From Allobogoriella deserti (GTDB taxonomy: Bacteria > Actinomycetota > Actinomycetes > Actinomycetales > Actinomycetaceae), in NCBI RefSeq assembly GCF_042680605.1, contig NZ_JBHUEE010000012.1:7857-71856 (forward strand): 64,000 nucleotides of DNA, written 5' to 3'. Shown here one piece after another: positions 40,148 to 48,250 of this stretch. How positions within the stretch are numbered: the first letter of the stretch is position 1; each line of letters begins with the position of its first letter. A model generated the notes under the pieces. The model saw only the letters and a list, made by a program, of their open reading frames with translations, was not told the origin of the DNA and made no database searches. Both the position numbers and the translations under genes were made by a program.

Positions 40148-41495
40148 GGTCGAACTCGGTGCACACGTCGTCGCCGAGTGCGAACCGCCGCACCGGGCCG
40201 GCCAGCGCGTCGGTCAGCCGGTCCGACCCGTCGAACCGGATGCCGGGCACACCGTCACCGATGAGCAGGGGCGCTGTCGTGAGGAACAGGCGGTCCAGCA
40301 CGCGCGCGGCGAGGAAGGAGGAGACCACCCGGCCGCCCCCTTCGACGAGCACCCGGCCCAAGCCCCGGTCCCGGAGCGCCTGCAGGACGTCGGCCGGCGC
40401 GAACCCGGCGCCGCCCGAGACCGGCACACGGACCACCTCGACGTGCTCGGCCGTCGGTTCTGCCGTCGCGTCCGGTCCCACCAGCCACAACGTGCGCGCC
40501 TCGCCCTGCCGCAGGACGTGCGCCTCCCGCGGCGCGCTCGCGCGGGGGTCGAGCACCACCCGGACCGGGTTCGGGCCCGGAACGGCACGGACCGTCAGGC
40601 GCGGATCGTCGGCGGCCACGGTCGCGGCCCCGACCACGACGGCGTCCACCAGGGCTCGCAGCCGATGCAGGTGTGTGCGGTCCTGCTCGCCCGTGACGAA
40701 CTCGGCGTCACCAGTCCGGGAGGCGATGAACCCGTCGATGCTCTGCCCGAGCTGCGCGAGCGTCAGCGGGCTGCCGGCGCGCACCAGCGGCCCGTACCGC
40801 TCCACCAGCGCCGCGTCCGTGCCCGGCACGGCCCGGTCCGGGACGTTCCCGGTGAGCAGCTGCGCCCAGGCGTCGGGCAGTGCCTCGACCGCGTCGTGGC
40901 GCATACGGCGGCGTTTGGTGTCCAGGTAGAACGCGTTCTCCGGGCGGTCGGCGACCGGCAGCGTCGTCCGCGCGACGACGTCGATGCCCAGGGCGGCCAG
41001 GTGCTCCGCCTTGGTGGGGTTGGCCGACATCAGCCGCATCCGGTCGATGCCGAGGTCGCGCAGGATCTGCGCCACCTCCTCGTAGGTGCGGGCGTCGGCG
41101 GGATAGCCGAGCCGCAGATTGGCGTCCACGGTGTCGACGCCGGTGTCCTGCAGGGCGTAGGCGTGCAGCTTGGCCAGCAGCCCGATGCCGCGCCCCTCGT
41201 GTCCACGGACATAGACCAGTGCGCCGCGGCCTTCCCGGGCGATCTCGGCCAGTGCGGCCTGCAGCTGCTCACCGCAGTCGCAGCGGCGCGAGCCGAGTGC
41301 GTCACCGGTCAGGCACTCGGAGTGCACCCGCACCAGCGGCGGCCCGCCGAGGCTCGAGTCGAGGTCCCCCATGACGAGCGCGACGTGGCCGAGTCCACCG
41401 GCGCCGTCGTAGCCGTACAGCTGGAACGTGCCGTGCTCGGTGGGCAACGTCGTCGCGACTTTCCGGCGTAGGCCGAGGTCAGGCAGGTCTGTCAC
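40119..41495 (-). CDS. GTP cyclohydrolase II fused to a RibD-type reductase domain
   Basis: A 458-aa fusion. Residues about 10-205 are GTP cyclohydrolase II: HSECLTGDALGSRRCDCGEQL with three zinc cysteines, RGHEGRGIGLLAKLHAYALQD and LMSANPTKAEHLAALGID. Residues about 245-455 are a RibD C-terminal reductase domain: QSIDGFIAS, VDAVVVGAATVAADDPRLTVR, VLVEGGG and DRLFLTTAPLLIGDG. The RibB (dihydroxybutanone phosphate) and RibD deaminase domains of riboflavin synthesis are absent. It would turn GTP into a diamino-ribosyl- or ribityl-pyrimidinone. The GTG at 41495 is leaderless by spacing (CAGAGT 6 bases upstream). Confidence 0.9.
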   Translation of the reverse strand: MTDLPDLGLRRKVATTLPTEHGTFQLYGYDGAGGLGHVALVMGDLDSSLGGPPLVRVHSECLTGDALGSRRCDCGEQLQAALAEIAREGRGALVYVRGHEGRGIGLLAKLHAYALQDTGVDTVDANLRLGYPADARTYEEVAQILRDLGIDRMRLMSANPTKAEHLAALGIDVVARTTLPVADRPENAFYLDTKRRRMRHDAVEALPDAWAQLLTGNVPDRAVPGTDAALVERYGPLVRAGSPLTLAQLGQSIDGFIASRTGDAEFVTGEQDRTHLHRLRALVDAVVVGAATVAADDPRLTVRAVPGPNPVRVVLDPRASAPREAHVLRQGEARTLWLVGPDATAEPTAEHVEVVRVPVSGGAGFAPADVLQALRDRGLGRVLVEGGGRVVSSFLAARVLDRLFLTTAPLLIGDGVPGIRFDGSDRLTDALAGPVRRFALGDDVCTEFDLTGRHRAES

Positions 41496-41556
41496 CGGAG
41501 CACTCTGACACACGGCGCGCGTGTGCGCGCGCGGACCGCGCACGCGTCCCGAAGAC

Positions 41557-42525
41557 TCACCGCCGGTCGATCGGACGACGGCGCAGGACGGCCGCGGCGA
41601 TCGCGCCGGCGATGTTGTGCCACACCGAGAAGACCGCCCCGGGCAGGGCCGCGAGCGGGCTGAAGTAGGCCGTGGCCAGGCCGGCGGCCAGCCCCGAGTT
41701 CTGCATGCCGACCTCCACCGAGACGGTCCGCCGCACCCGTTCCGGCTGGCCGGTCACGGTGGCCGCGCCGTAGCCCAGCGCGAAGCCGAAGGCGTTGTGC
41801 AGCACCACCGCCGCCAGCACCGCCGGCCCGGCCTCGACGATCGCGTCGGCGCTGCCGGAGACCACGGCTGCGACGACCAGTGCGATCGCGATGACCGAGA
41901 TCCACGGGAGCACCGGCAGCGCGCGGGCGACCAGCCGCGGCAGCAGGATCCGGACGGCCAGGCCGAGCGCCACCGGCACCAGCACGATCTGCGCGATGGT
42001 CAGGGCCATTCCGGCGCCGTCGACCGGCATGTACCGGCCGGCGAGCCACAGGGTGAGCAGTGGTGTCAGCAACGGCGCGAGGAGCGTGGAGACCGTGGTC
42101 ATCGCCACCGACAGCGCGGTGTCCCCCTTGGCGAGGTACGCCACCACGTTCGAGGCGGTGCCGCCGGGGGCGCACCCGACGAGGATGACGCCGGCCGCGA
42201 GCTCGGCCGGCAGGCCGAGCGCCACCGCGATGAGCCACCCCGCCAGCGGCATGATGACGAACTGGGCAAGCACCCCGAGAAGCACCGGCACGGGGCGGGT
42301 CGCGACGAGTCTGACGTCCGGGGGTGTGAGCGTCAGGCCCATCCCGAACATGATGACGCCGAGCAGCGGGTTGATCGCCGGTGCGACGGCGCCGAACGTC
42401 TCCGGCAGCCAGAAGCCTGCCGCGGCGCCGAGCAGGATGAGCACCGGGAAGACGGTCACCGCGGTGCGGCCGCTGCGTTCCTCGGCGGCCGTGGGGCCGC
42501 CCGGCGCAGGATCGTTCGTGCTCAT
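41557..42525 (-). CDS. Bile acid:sodium symporter (BASS/SBF) family transporter
   Basis: A 322-aa membrane protein with nine to ten hydrophobic segments, starting near residue 24 (FPVLILLGAAAGFWL). Family motifs are GVIMFGMGLTLTPPD, VGCAPGGTASNVVAYLAKGDTALSVAMTTVSTLLAPLLTPL (the unwound crossing segment) and EVGMQNSGLAAGLA. It probably imports an organic anion with sodium. The ATG at 42525 is chosen over 42549. A GC palindrome (CCGCGG at 42557 and 42571) lies in the gap before the next gene and may terminate that operon. Confidence 0.9.
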   Translation of the reverse strand: MSTNDPAPGGPTAAEERSGRTAVTVFPVLILLGAAAGFWLPETFGAVAPAINPLLGVIMFGMGLTLTPPDVRLVATRPVPVLLGVLAQFVIMPLAGWLIAVALGLPAELAAGVILVGCAPGGTASNVVAYLAKGDTALSVAMTTVSTLLAPLLTPLLTLWLAGRYMPVDGAGMALTIAQIVLVPVALGLAVRILLPRLVARALPVLPWISVIAIALVVAAVVSGSADAIVEAGPAVLAAVVLHNAFGFALGYGAATVTGQPERVRRTVSVEVGMQNSGLAAGLATAYFSPLAALPGAVFSVWHNIAGAIAAAVLRRRPIDRR

Positions 42526-42599
42526 GCCCGCCGATGATGCTCCCCGCACCGGGCGGCCGCGGCGGGCTGCCCGCGGTGTGAGACGCCACGGATGCGCTG

Positions 42600-43331
42600 T
42601 CAGCGCGCGTAACGGGCGACGAACGCCGCGATCAGCCGTTGCGGCACGCTGACGTCCACCCCGCGGACCCGGGCCTCGACCTCGGCCTGCTCCGTGGGAT
42701 CGAAGTATCCGGCGTCCCGGTAGATGGCGATGCGTTCGACGATCCCCGGCTCGTCGAGCTCCGGATGGAACTGGGTGCCGTACAGATGCGTGCCCACCCG
42801 GAACATCTGCACCGGGCAGGCCGCGCCACGTCCGAGCAGGACCGCACCCGGAGGGAGCTTCGCCACCGCTTCCTTGTGGCCGACGTAGGCGGTGAACGAG
42901 GACGGGAACCCGGCCAGCAACGGATCAGCCGTGCCGTCCTCGGTCAGCTCGACCGTGATCGGGCCGATCGGTTCGGCGTGGGTATGGTCGACGGCGGCGC
43001 CGAGCTGGCGGGCGAGGGTGCCGACGCCGTAGCACGCCCCGAGGAAGGGGAAGTCGGCCGCGACGAGCCGTTCGAGCAGGCCCGCGAGCTCGTGCTCGAC
43101 GCGGCGCTGGGTATCGGACTTGTGGGCCGTGGGGATCGAGCTCGTGAACGGGCTCCCGCCGAGGATCACGCCGGAGAAGTCGTCCAGCGTGATCTCCGGC
43201 AGCGGCACGGACTCCAGGCGTACGCGGACGAGCTGGTGCTCGGCGAGGCCGCCGTAGCGCAGGAAGGCCTCATACTCGGCGTCGGCCGCAGCGTCCTCCG
43301 GGCGCGTGCCCAGCAGCAGGAACGGCTTCAC
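42600..43331 (-). CDS. Class I glutamine amidotransferase-like protein
   Basis: A 243-aa stand-alone amidotransferase domain: the nucleophile Cys is in FPFLGACYGVGTLARQLG (about residue 98), and the His-Glu pair in GTQFHPELDEPG (about residue 190). The oxyanion strand is FSGVILGGSPFTSS. It resembles GuaA-type amidotransferase domains not attached to a synthetase; the nitrogen acceptor is unknown. The GTG at 43331 overlaps the stop of the DUF4190 gene (GTGA), so the pair is co-translated. Confidence 0.85.
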   Translation of the reverse strand: MKPFLLLGTRPEDAAADAEYEAFLRYGGLAEHQLVRVRLESVPLPEITLDDFSGVILGGSPFTSSIPTAHKSDTQRRVEHELAGLLERLVAADFPFLGACYGVGTLARQLGAAVDHTHAEPIGPITVELTEDGTADPLLAGFPSSFTAYVGHKEAVAKLPPGAVLLGRGAACPVQMFRVGTHLYGTQFHPELDEPGIVERIAIYRDAGYFDPTEQAEVEARVRGVDVSVPQRLIAAFVARYAR

Positions 43332-43873
43332 TGCTGGGTCCACAGCGCCAACCCGAGCAGCGACCACAGCCCGGTGAGCACGTAACCGAGGACGAGGCCG
43401 GCAAGAGCGAGGCCGCGGCCGCCGTAGGGGCCGGGTTCGCGCAGGGTGCGCAGCGCGAGGTGTCCGCACACCACGGCGCCGATGCCGAGCCCCGGCAGAA
43501 CGGCCAGCGCACCGAGCGTCACCGCCGCGACGGCGAGGGGGTGGTTGCGCGGGGCGCGGACGGTATAACCCGGGCCGTCGAGGGAGACCGCGTCGCGGGC
43601 GAACTCGGTACCCGGAAAGACCGGCTCGCGGGGATCGGCAGGAGCGGCCGGGCCGGGCGGGCCGTCGGGCGCCAGGCCGGGTGGCGGCGGTGTGGTGGGG
43701 TCCGCGTGTCCGTAGGTGGGCGCCGCCGGATAGGACGGATAGGAGCCGTGCCCGCCGGACGGGCCCGGTTCGGCCGGCCGAGGTGCGTTCGGCGGGGCGA
43801 ACGGGTTCTCCGGGTTCCCACCCGTGCCGTCCGCCGCTGCGTTCTCCTGGTTCCCCAGGTTCGACTCGCTCAT
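43328..43873 (-). CDS. DUF4190-domain membrane protein
   Basis: A 181-aa protein. The first 105 residues are Pro/Gly/Ala-rich and probably disordered. The DUF4190 core follows, with two hydrophobic segments, HPLAVAAVTLGALAVLPGLGIGAVVCGHLALR and GRGLALAGLVLGYVLTGLW, joined by the small-residue loop typical of the family. GGAGG lies 5 bases before the ATG at 43873. The function of this domain is not known. Confidence 0.83.
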   Translation of the reverse strand: MSESNLGNQENAAADGTGGNPENPFAPPNAPRPAEPGPSGGHGSYPSYPAAPTYGHADPTTPPPPGLAPDGPPGPAAPADPREPVFPGTEFARDAVSLDGPGYTVRAPRNHPLAVAAVTLGALAVLPGLGIGAVVCGHLALRTLREPGPYGGRGLALAGLVLGYVLTGLWSLLGLALWTQQ

Positions 43874-43992
43874 GCCCCTCCTGTCCGGCGGCCCCCAGAA
43901 TCTCACAGGCTGCCGGCGACGAAGCCCGGCACGGACCGCCATCGTCCCCGCGCCGTCTAGTGTGTGCGCCGGACCAGTGGAGGGGAGACGGT

Positions 43993-45294
43993 ATGGGCAC
44001 GCGCAGGTGGTGGCGATGGACGATCCACGGGGACGGGCGCCGGATCGCTCCCGGTGAGGTGGTGGCGCCGGACGAGCGGCTCGGCTGGGCGCAGACGATC
44101 GGCATCGGCGCCCAGCACGTCATCGCCATGTTCGGCGCGACATTCCTCGTGCCGGCGATCACCGGCTTCCCGCCGGCGACGACGTTGTTCTTCTCCGCCG
44201 TCGGCACGGTGCTGTTCCTCGTGGTCACCGCCGGCCGCGTGCCGAGCTACCTGGGCTCGTCGTTCGCGTTCATCGCGCCGATCGGCGCCGCCGCCGCGAC
44301 CGGGCAGATGTCGCACGCCCTCGGCGGCGTCGTCGCAGTCGGCGTGCTGCTGGCACTGGTGGGCGTCGTGGTGCACGTGGCGGGGGCGCGCTGGATCGAC
44401 GTCGTCATGCCGCCCGTGGTCACCGGCGCCATCGTGGCTCTCATCGGGCTCAACCTCGCGCCCGCGGCCTGGGACAACGTGCAGACCGGCTCGGTCACCG
44501 CGACGGCGACGATCGCCGCGATCCTGCTCTGCGCGGTGCTCTTCCGCGGATTCCTCGGCCGGTTGTCGATCCTGCTGGGCGTGGCCCTGGGGTACGCCGT
44601 GGCCTCGATCCGCGGCGAGGTGGACCTGGAGCAGGTCCGTCAGGCGGCTTGGATCGGCCTGCCGGAGTTCGTGGCTCCGACCTTCGATCCGTCGCTGCTC
44701 GGGCTGTTCGTGCCCGTGGTGCTGGTCCTCGTGGCCGAGAACGTCGGTCACGTGAAGTCAGTGGCGGCGATGACCGGGCGCGATCTGGACCCGGTCATGG
44801 GGCGCGCCCTGATCGGAGACGGTGCGGCCACCGTGCTCGCCGGCGCCGGTGGCGGCTCCGGGACCACGACGTACGCCGAGAACATCGGCGTGATGGCCGC
44901 CACCCGCGTGTACTCGACGGCGGCGTACCTCGTCGCGGCGGGTTTCGCCCTCCTGCTGAGCTTCTCGCCGAAGTTCGGCGAGGTGGTCGCCTCGGTGCCG
45001 GCCGGGGTTCTCGGCGGCGCCGGGACCGTGCTCTACGGGATGATCGGCGTCCTCGGGGTGCGGATCTGGGTGAGCAACCGCGTCGACTTCTCGGACCCGG
45101 TGAATCTCAACACCGCGGCAGTCGCGCTCGTGGTCGCGATCGCCGACTACACGTGGGTGGCCGGGGACATGGTCTTCGGCGGCATCGCCCTCGGGTCGGG
45201 CGCGGCCCTCGCGATCTACCACGTGATGCGGTTCATCGCGAGAGTCCGTGGCACCGCGCCGGCAGGGGAGACGGCGGCACCGGCGCGTCGGTGA
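43993..45294 (+). CDS. NCS2-family nucleobase permease (uracil/xanthine type)
   Basis: A 433-aa proton symporter with about fourteen hydrophobic segments. The family motifs are IGIGAQHVIAMFGATFLVP, VLVLVAENVGHVKSVAAMTG with the conserved Glu, and GAGGGSGTTTYAENIGVMAATRVYST, where uracil carriers bind the base. This subgroup favours uracil over purines, and upp lies in the same window. GGAGGGGAG lies before the ATG at 43993. It converges closely with the LytR-C gene. Confidence 0.9.
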   Translation: MGTRRWWRWTIHGDGRRIAPGEVVAPDERLGWAQTIGIGAQHVIAMFGATFLVPAITGFPPATTLFFSAVGTVLFLVVTAGRVPSYLGSSFAFIAPIGAAAATGQMSHALGGVVAVGVLLALVGVVVHVAGARWIDVVMPPVVTGAIVALIGLNLAPAAWDNVQTGSVTATATIAAILLCAVLFRGFLGRLSILLGVALGYAVASIRGEVDLEQVRQAAWIGLPEFVAPTFDPSLLGLFVPVVLVLVAENVGHVKSVAAMTGRDLDPVMGRALIGDGAATVLAGAGGGSGTTTYAENIGVMAATRVYSTAAYLVAAGFALLLSFSPKFGEVVASVPAGVLGGAGTVLYGMIGVLGVRIWVSNRVDFSDPVNLNTAAVALVVAIADYTWVAGDMVFGGIALGSGAALAIYHVMRFIARVRGTAPAGETAAPARR

Positions 45295-45303
45295 CCGAAG
45301 GCG

Positions 45304-45939
45304 TCAGCCGCTCTCGCCGTCGCCGTTCTCGCCGCCGCCTGCCGACCGGACCGGTTCGCAGTCCTCGGGGGCCTGCAGCGGTTCGTCCGGCTCGAGTTGG
45401 TCGATCTCGTCCTGACTGAGCATCGAGTCGTACTCCGCGCCGAGGACCACGTCCACCGTCTCGTCCTCGCGCCCGTCGTCGAGGGAGACGACCGAGCCCG
45501 GGAACAGTCGCGCGAGCGAGTATCCGGCGACGACGCCCTCGGCGCCGACGACGATCTGCGCCGTTCCCTCGTAGGAGCCCTGCGGCCAGTTGGCCGGTTC
45601 CTGGTTGACCAGCACCCCGGCGCGGCTCAGGGACTCCCCGGTCTCACCGGCGAGGCCGGCGCGGTCGGTGCCGTTGTAGACGTTGGCGGTGATGCTGCCG
45701 AGGTCCAGCGCCGTGGCGTCCTGCGGTGGACACGGCACGACGACGTCGTCGGTGGGTTCCGGGCTGGAGAACTCCCGCTGCAGCGGTGAGGGCACCAGGC
45801 CCGTGAACATCGCGGCGGCGATGAGCGCGAGCACCAGCAGGATCGTGACGAGGCCACCGAAGATGACCGTCTGCCGCTGCTGGAGCCGTCGGCGTCGTGC
45901 CTGGCGGGCGTCCTGGACGGACGGGTGCGGGGCTGTCAC
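45304..45939 (-). CDS. LytR C-terminal-domain membrane protein
   Basis: A 211-aa protein with a basic cytoplasmic N-terminus, one transmembrane segment (about residues 25-47, IFGGLVTILLVLALIAAAMF) and an extracytoplasmic LytR_C domain: ANVYNGTDRAGLAGETGESLSRAGVLV and AQIVVGAEGVVAGYSLARLFPGS. The tail is acidic and glycine-rich. Such proteins are thought to be linked to cell-wall polymer attachment. The start is GTG. Confidence 0.85.
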   Translation of the reverse strand: MTAPHPSVQDARQARRRRLQQRQTVIFGGLVTILLVLALIAAAMFTGLVPSPLQREFSSPEPTDDVVVPCPPQDATALDLGSITANVYNGTDRAGLAGETGESLSRAGVLVNQEPANWPQGSYEGTAQIVVGAEGVVAGYSLARLFPGSVVSLDDGREDETVDVVLGAEYDSMLSQDEIDQLEPDEPLQAPEDCEPVRSAGGGENGDGESG

Positions 45940-45976
45940 AGGAGGAAACGGTAGCTGACGAGTCTGTGACAGCCGT

Positions 45977-46300
45977 TCATCCGGGCGGGGGTGCCGGACG
46001 TCCGTCGTCGTCGAGTTCGAGGACCCGGGCGTGCAGCACCAGGCGCTGCTGCAGAGCGGTCCGCAGCGCGCGGTGCAGCCCGTCCTCGAGATAGAGATCG
46101 CCTCGCCAGGACACCACGTGTGCGAAGAGATCGCCGAAGAAGGTCGAGTCCGAGGCCAGCAGGTGCCTCAGGTCGAGCGTGCTCTTGGTGGTGACCAGCT
46201 GGTCGAGCCGGATCTGCCGGGGCGGGACGTCCGCCCAATCGCGGTCGCTGACGAATCCGTGATCGGGGTACGGCCGACCGTCCCCCACGGCCTTGAACAT
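45977..46300 (-). CDS. Small conserved actinobacterial protein with ParB-like sequence pattern
   Basis: A 107-aa protein, MFKAVGDGRPYPDHGF to DDDGRPAPPPG. RQIRLDQLVTTKSTLDL and YLEDGLHRALRTALQQR recall the ParB/sulfiredoxin-like fold, where a DGxHR loop follows a strand. From memory, relatives have been labelled VapB-type antitoxins, but no toxin gene is next to it here and I do not support a toxin-antitoxin role. It lies between the LytR-C gene and the cell-wall hydrolase gene, all leftwards. Confidence 0.75.
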   Translation of the reverse strand: MFKAVGDGRPYPDHGFVSDRDWADVPPRQIRLDQLVTTKSTLDLRHLLASDSTFFGDLFAHVVSWRGDLYLEDGLHRALRTALQQRLVLHARVLELDDDGRPAPPPG

Positions 46301-46388
46301 CACGCAGGCATTCTCCTCGTGCCGAGGTCGGGCCACCACGAGGTGGCCGGGCGAGTCGGTCGTTCTGGCACGACCGGTCGGACAGCGC

Positions 46389-47213
46389 TCAGGCGACGCG
46401 GATGAAGACCGGGTTCGACAGGTAGATCGGCGACTCGTGCAGCGGTGAGGAGGGGTTGCGCGCCGCGATGTGGTTGCCGTTGCCGGTGTAGATGCCCACA
46501 TGTCCGGGACCCCAGACGAGGTCGCCCGGCCGGGCTTCGGCGGCGGACACGACCGTGCCGGCGCCGTACTGGGCGCTCGAGGAACGCGGCAGCGAGATGC
46601 CGACCTGGGCGAAGACGTACTGGGTGAAGCCCGAGCAGTCGAAGCCGGCCGGGGTCGAGCCACCGTAGACGTACGGCGTGCCGATGTACTGCCGGGCGAT
46701 GTCGACGATCTGCTGACCGATGCCCGACGCCGGGGCGGACTGCGTCTCGGCCGGTGCCGCGGGCTCGGAGGTCTCTGGTGCTGTCTCCGGGGCGGTGGAG
46801 ACCTCCTCCCGGGCGGTGTCGCGGGAGACCGGTGCGGTCCGCTCGGTGGTCTCGGCGTCGACCTCGGCCAGGGTGGCCGCCGGCTCCGGCTCGGGCGGCG
46901 GCGTCGCTTCGGCGGAGGCCTCTCCCACCGACCAGGAGACCTCCCCGGAGGTCTCCACGGACGGGCCGGTCACCAGGCCGGCGCGAACCTGCTGGCTGAT
47001 CTGCCCCAGGACGGCCTCGGGCCGGGCGCCGCCGGACTCCCCCGGCGCCGCGGCTGCGGAGGAGGCCGCCATCGTGATCGCCAACGACGACGATGCGACC
47101 GTCAGGACGCCGCGGCGTGCCTGGAGCTTGGTCAGGGTCAGCCCGGTGAGCGGGGTGGCGGGCCGGACGGGTGCGCGGTGCCGGCCGCGTGCCTGTGTCG
47201 TGAGTTCGGACAA
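46389..47213 (-). CDS. NlpC/P60 cell-wall hydrolase
   Basis: A 274-aa secreted peptidoglycan endopeptidase. An N-terminal hydrophobic signal region (VASSSLAITMAASSAAAA) follows SELTTQARGRHRAP; a Pro/Glu/Thr-rich linker (about residues 75-155) leads to the NlpC/P60 domain, with catalytic Cys in AGFDCSGFTQYVFAQ and His in WGPGHVGIYTGNGNHIAA. I use the TTG at 47213, because homologous proteins begin SELTTQ and GAGG lies just upstream. The frame to 47408 runs through the riboswitch and is rejected. Expression should respond to c-di-AMP through that riboswitch. Confidence 0.9.
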   Translation of the reverse strand: MSELTTQARGRHRAPVRPATPLTGLTLTKLQARRGVLTVASSSLAITMAASSAAAAPGESGGARPEAVLGQISQQVRAGLVTGPSVETSGEVSWSVGEASAEATPPPEPEPAATLAEVDAETTERTAPVSRDTAREEVSTAPETAPETSEPAAPAETQSAPASGIGQQIVDIARQYIGTPYVYGGSTPAGFDCSGFTQYVFAQVGISLPRSSSAQYGAGTVVSAAEARPGDLVWGPGHVGIYTGNGNHIAARNPSSPLHESPIYLSNPVFIRVA

Positions 47214-47221
47214 CGAACCTC

Positions 47222-47352
47222 TACCTCTCCTGACCGCCTGCGGGGGTGAACTCTCGGGTGCGGGCCGGAGCAGCCCGACGCGCGACCGTGCCGCGCACTC
47301 ACCCGTGTTCCCAGCTGGGAACCGTGGTTCCCCGTCCCTGCCGACCGATCTG
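47222..47352 (-). ncRNA. c-di-AMP riboswitch (ydaO-yuaA class)
   Basis: On the minus strand the conserved blocks of this class appear in order: ACGGGGAACCACGG, a closed hairpin TTCCCAGCTGGGAA, GGGTGAGTGCGCG, then CACCCGAG, ACCCCCGCAGGCG and the terminal AGGAGAGG. It ends about 10 bases before the TTG of the NlpC/P60 gene. These elements commonly precede cell-wall hydrolase genes in Actinobacteria. Binding of c-di-AMP normally lowers expression. Confidence 0.87.
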
Positions 47353-47671
47353 TCGCACCGGCTCCGACGACGACGGCAGGGTGCGGCTTCCGCCGTCGGA
47401 GACTCCACGGCGAGGGTGACGGTGGAGCGGTCCAGACGCTAGCCGAACATGCGACGAATGTCACGTTTAGATCACGGGTCTGTGGAGGAACGGTCACGAC
47501 ATCGGCTTGTGTCGCCGCCGGGTCTGCACCGTGCCGCCCGAGACACCTTCCCGAACGGGGGCAGGTGGCACGCACCGCTCGCACCGGAACTCCCTGCCTC
47601 AACCGGGCTCAGGGTGGGGCGCTCCGGTGCGTCCGCCAAGGGTGCCGTCTCGATCAGCCCTACCGATGAGA

Positions 47672-47703
47672 CGAGCCCGGACCGAGGCCTCGGTCCGGGC
47701 TCG
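47672..47703 (-). terminator. Perfect 32-bp palindrome after tRNA-Ser(GGA)
   Basis: Two 16-base arms starting CGAGCCCGGACCGAGG (47672-47687, 47688-47703) pair without a gap. It begins 30 bases downstream of the tRNA 3' end on the minus strand and probably terminates its transcript. The gap from 47353 to 47671 shows no gene. Confidence 0.7.
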
Positions 47704-47732
47704 CACGCGATACCCGCCGGGCATCACATCGG

Positions 47733-47817
47733 CGGAGGATGGGGGATTCGAACCCCCGAGGGCGTGAACCCAACACGCTTTCCAAGCGTGCGCCATAGGC
47801 CGCTAGGCGAATCCTCC
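47733..47817 (-). tRNA. tRNA-Ser(GGA)
   Basis: Minus strand: acceptor GGAGGAT (47817-47811) pairs with ATCCTCC (47740-47734). The anticodon loop TTGGAAA puts GGA at 47783-47781. A long variable arm and the T loop TTCGAAT identify the serine class. CCA is not encoded. Confidence 0.95.
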
Positions 47818-48044
47818 CGGGCATGGGTGCGCCGTGGCACCGAGCGTCGAGAATACCCGACGGCGCAGTGCCGATCGACCGGCTGGAGCGCCCGTGCCGG
47901 GTGGGGTTCCTCACCCGGGACCGGTGGTGCGCTTCGTCGGATCGTGCGTCCGTCAGGGTGCGCGCTCGTCCGCAGTGGCCCGGCAGCTGCCGGGCGACGC
48001 CGGGTGACGACCTACCGGTGGTGCCGGTCGTCACCTCCCCGCCG

Positions 48045-48074
48045 TTGGACGCGGTCACAGGGGGGTCCGTAGAC
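48045..48074 (+). promoter_or_regulatory. Promoter of the SRP RNA gene
   Basis: TTGGAC (48045-48050) and TAGACT (48069-48074) are separated by 18 bases and lie 8 bases before the RNA start. Confidence 0.6.
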
Positions 48075-48082
48075 TGACGGCA

Positions 48083-48170
48083 GACCCCTCGTGCGGCGTC
48101 ATCTTGCCGAACTCCCCCAGGGCCGGAAGGCAGCAAGGGTAGGTGAGCTCTGACGGGTGCACGGGGGGTC
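48083..48170 (+). ncRNA. ffs: Signal recognition particle RNA (4.5S type)
   Basis: The universally conserved domain IV core is present (AGGGCCGGAAGGCAGCAAGG, about 48119-48138) inside a long hairpin closed by GACCCCTCGTGC near the 5' end and GCACGGGGGGTC at the 3' end. The position directly upstream of dnaX is typical of Actinobacteria. The ends are estimated from pairing. Confidence 0.93.
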
Positions 48171-48237
48171 CTTCGCGTGGAGGGCCGGGGTATGCACCGT
48201 CACGTCGGCGTGGGTGCCTGGTGTCGCCTCGCACGGC

Positions 48238-48243
48238 TAACCT
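48238..48243 (+). promoter_or_regulatory. Leaderless -10 box of dnaX
   Basis: TAACCT ends 7 bases before the GTG at 48251. Confidence 0.5.
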
Positions 48244-48250
48244 CGACTGC

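Noticed and set aside
45977..46300. Toxin-antitoxin system
   Set aside because: No toxin-like gene overlaps or adjoins the small gene; the neighbours are cell-wall genes.
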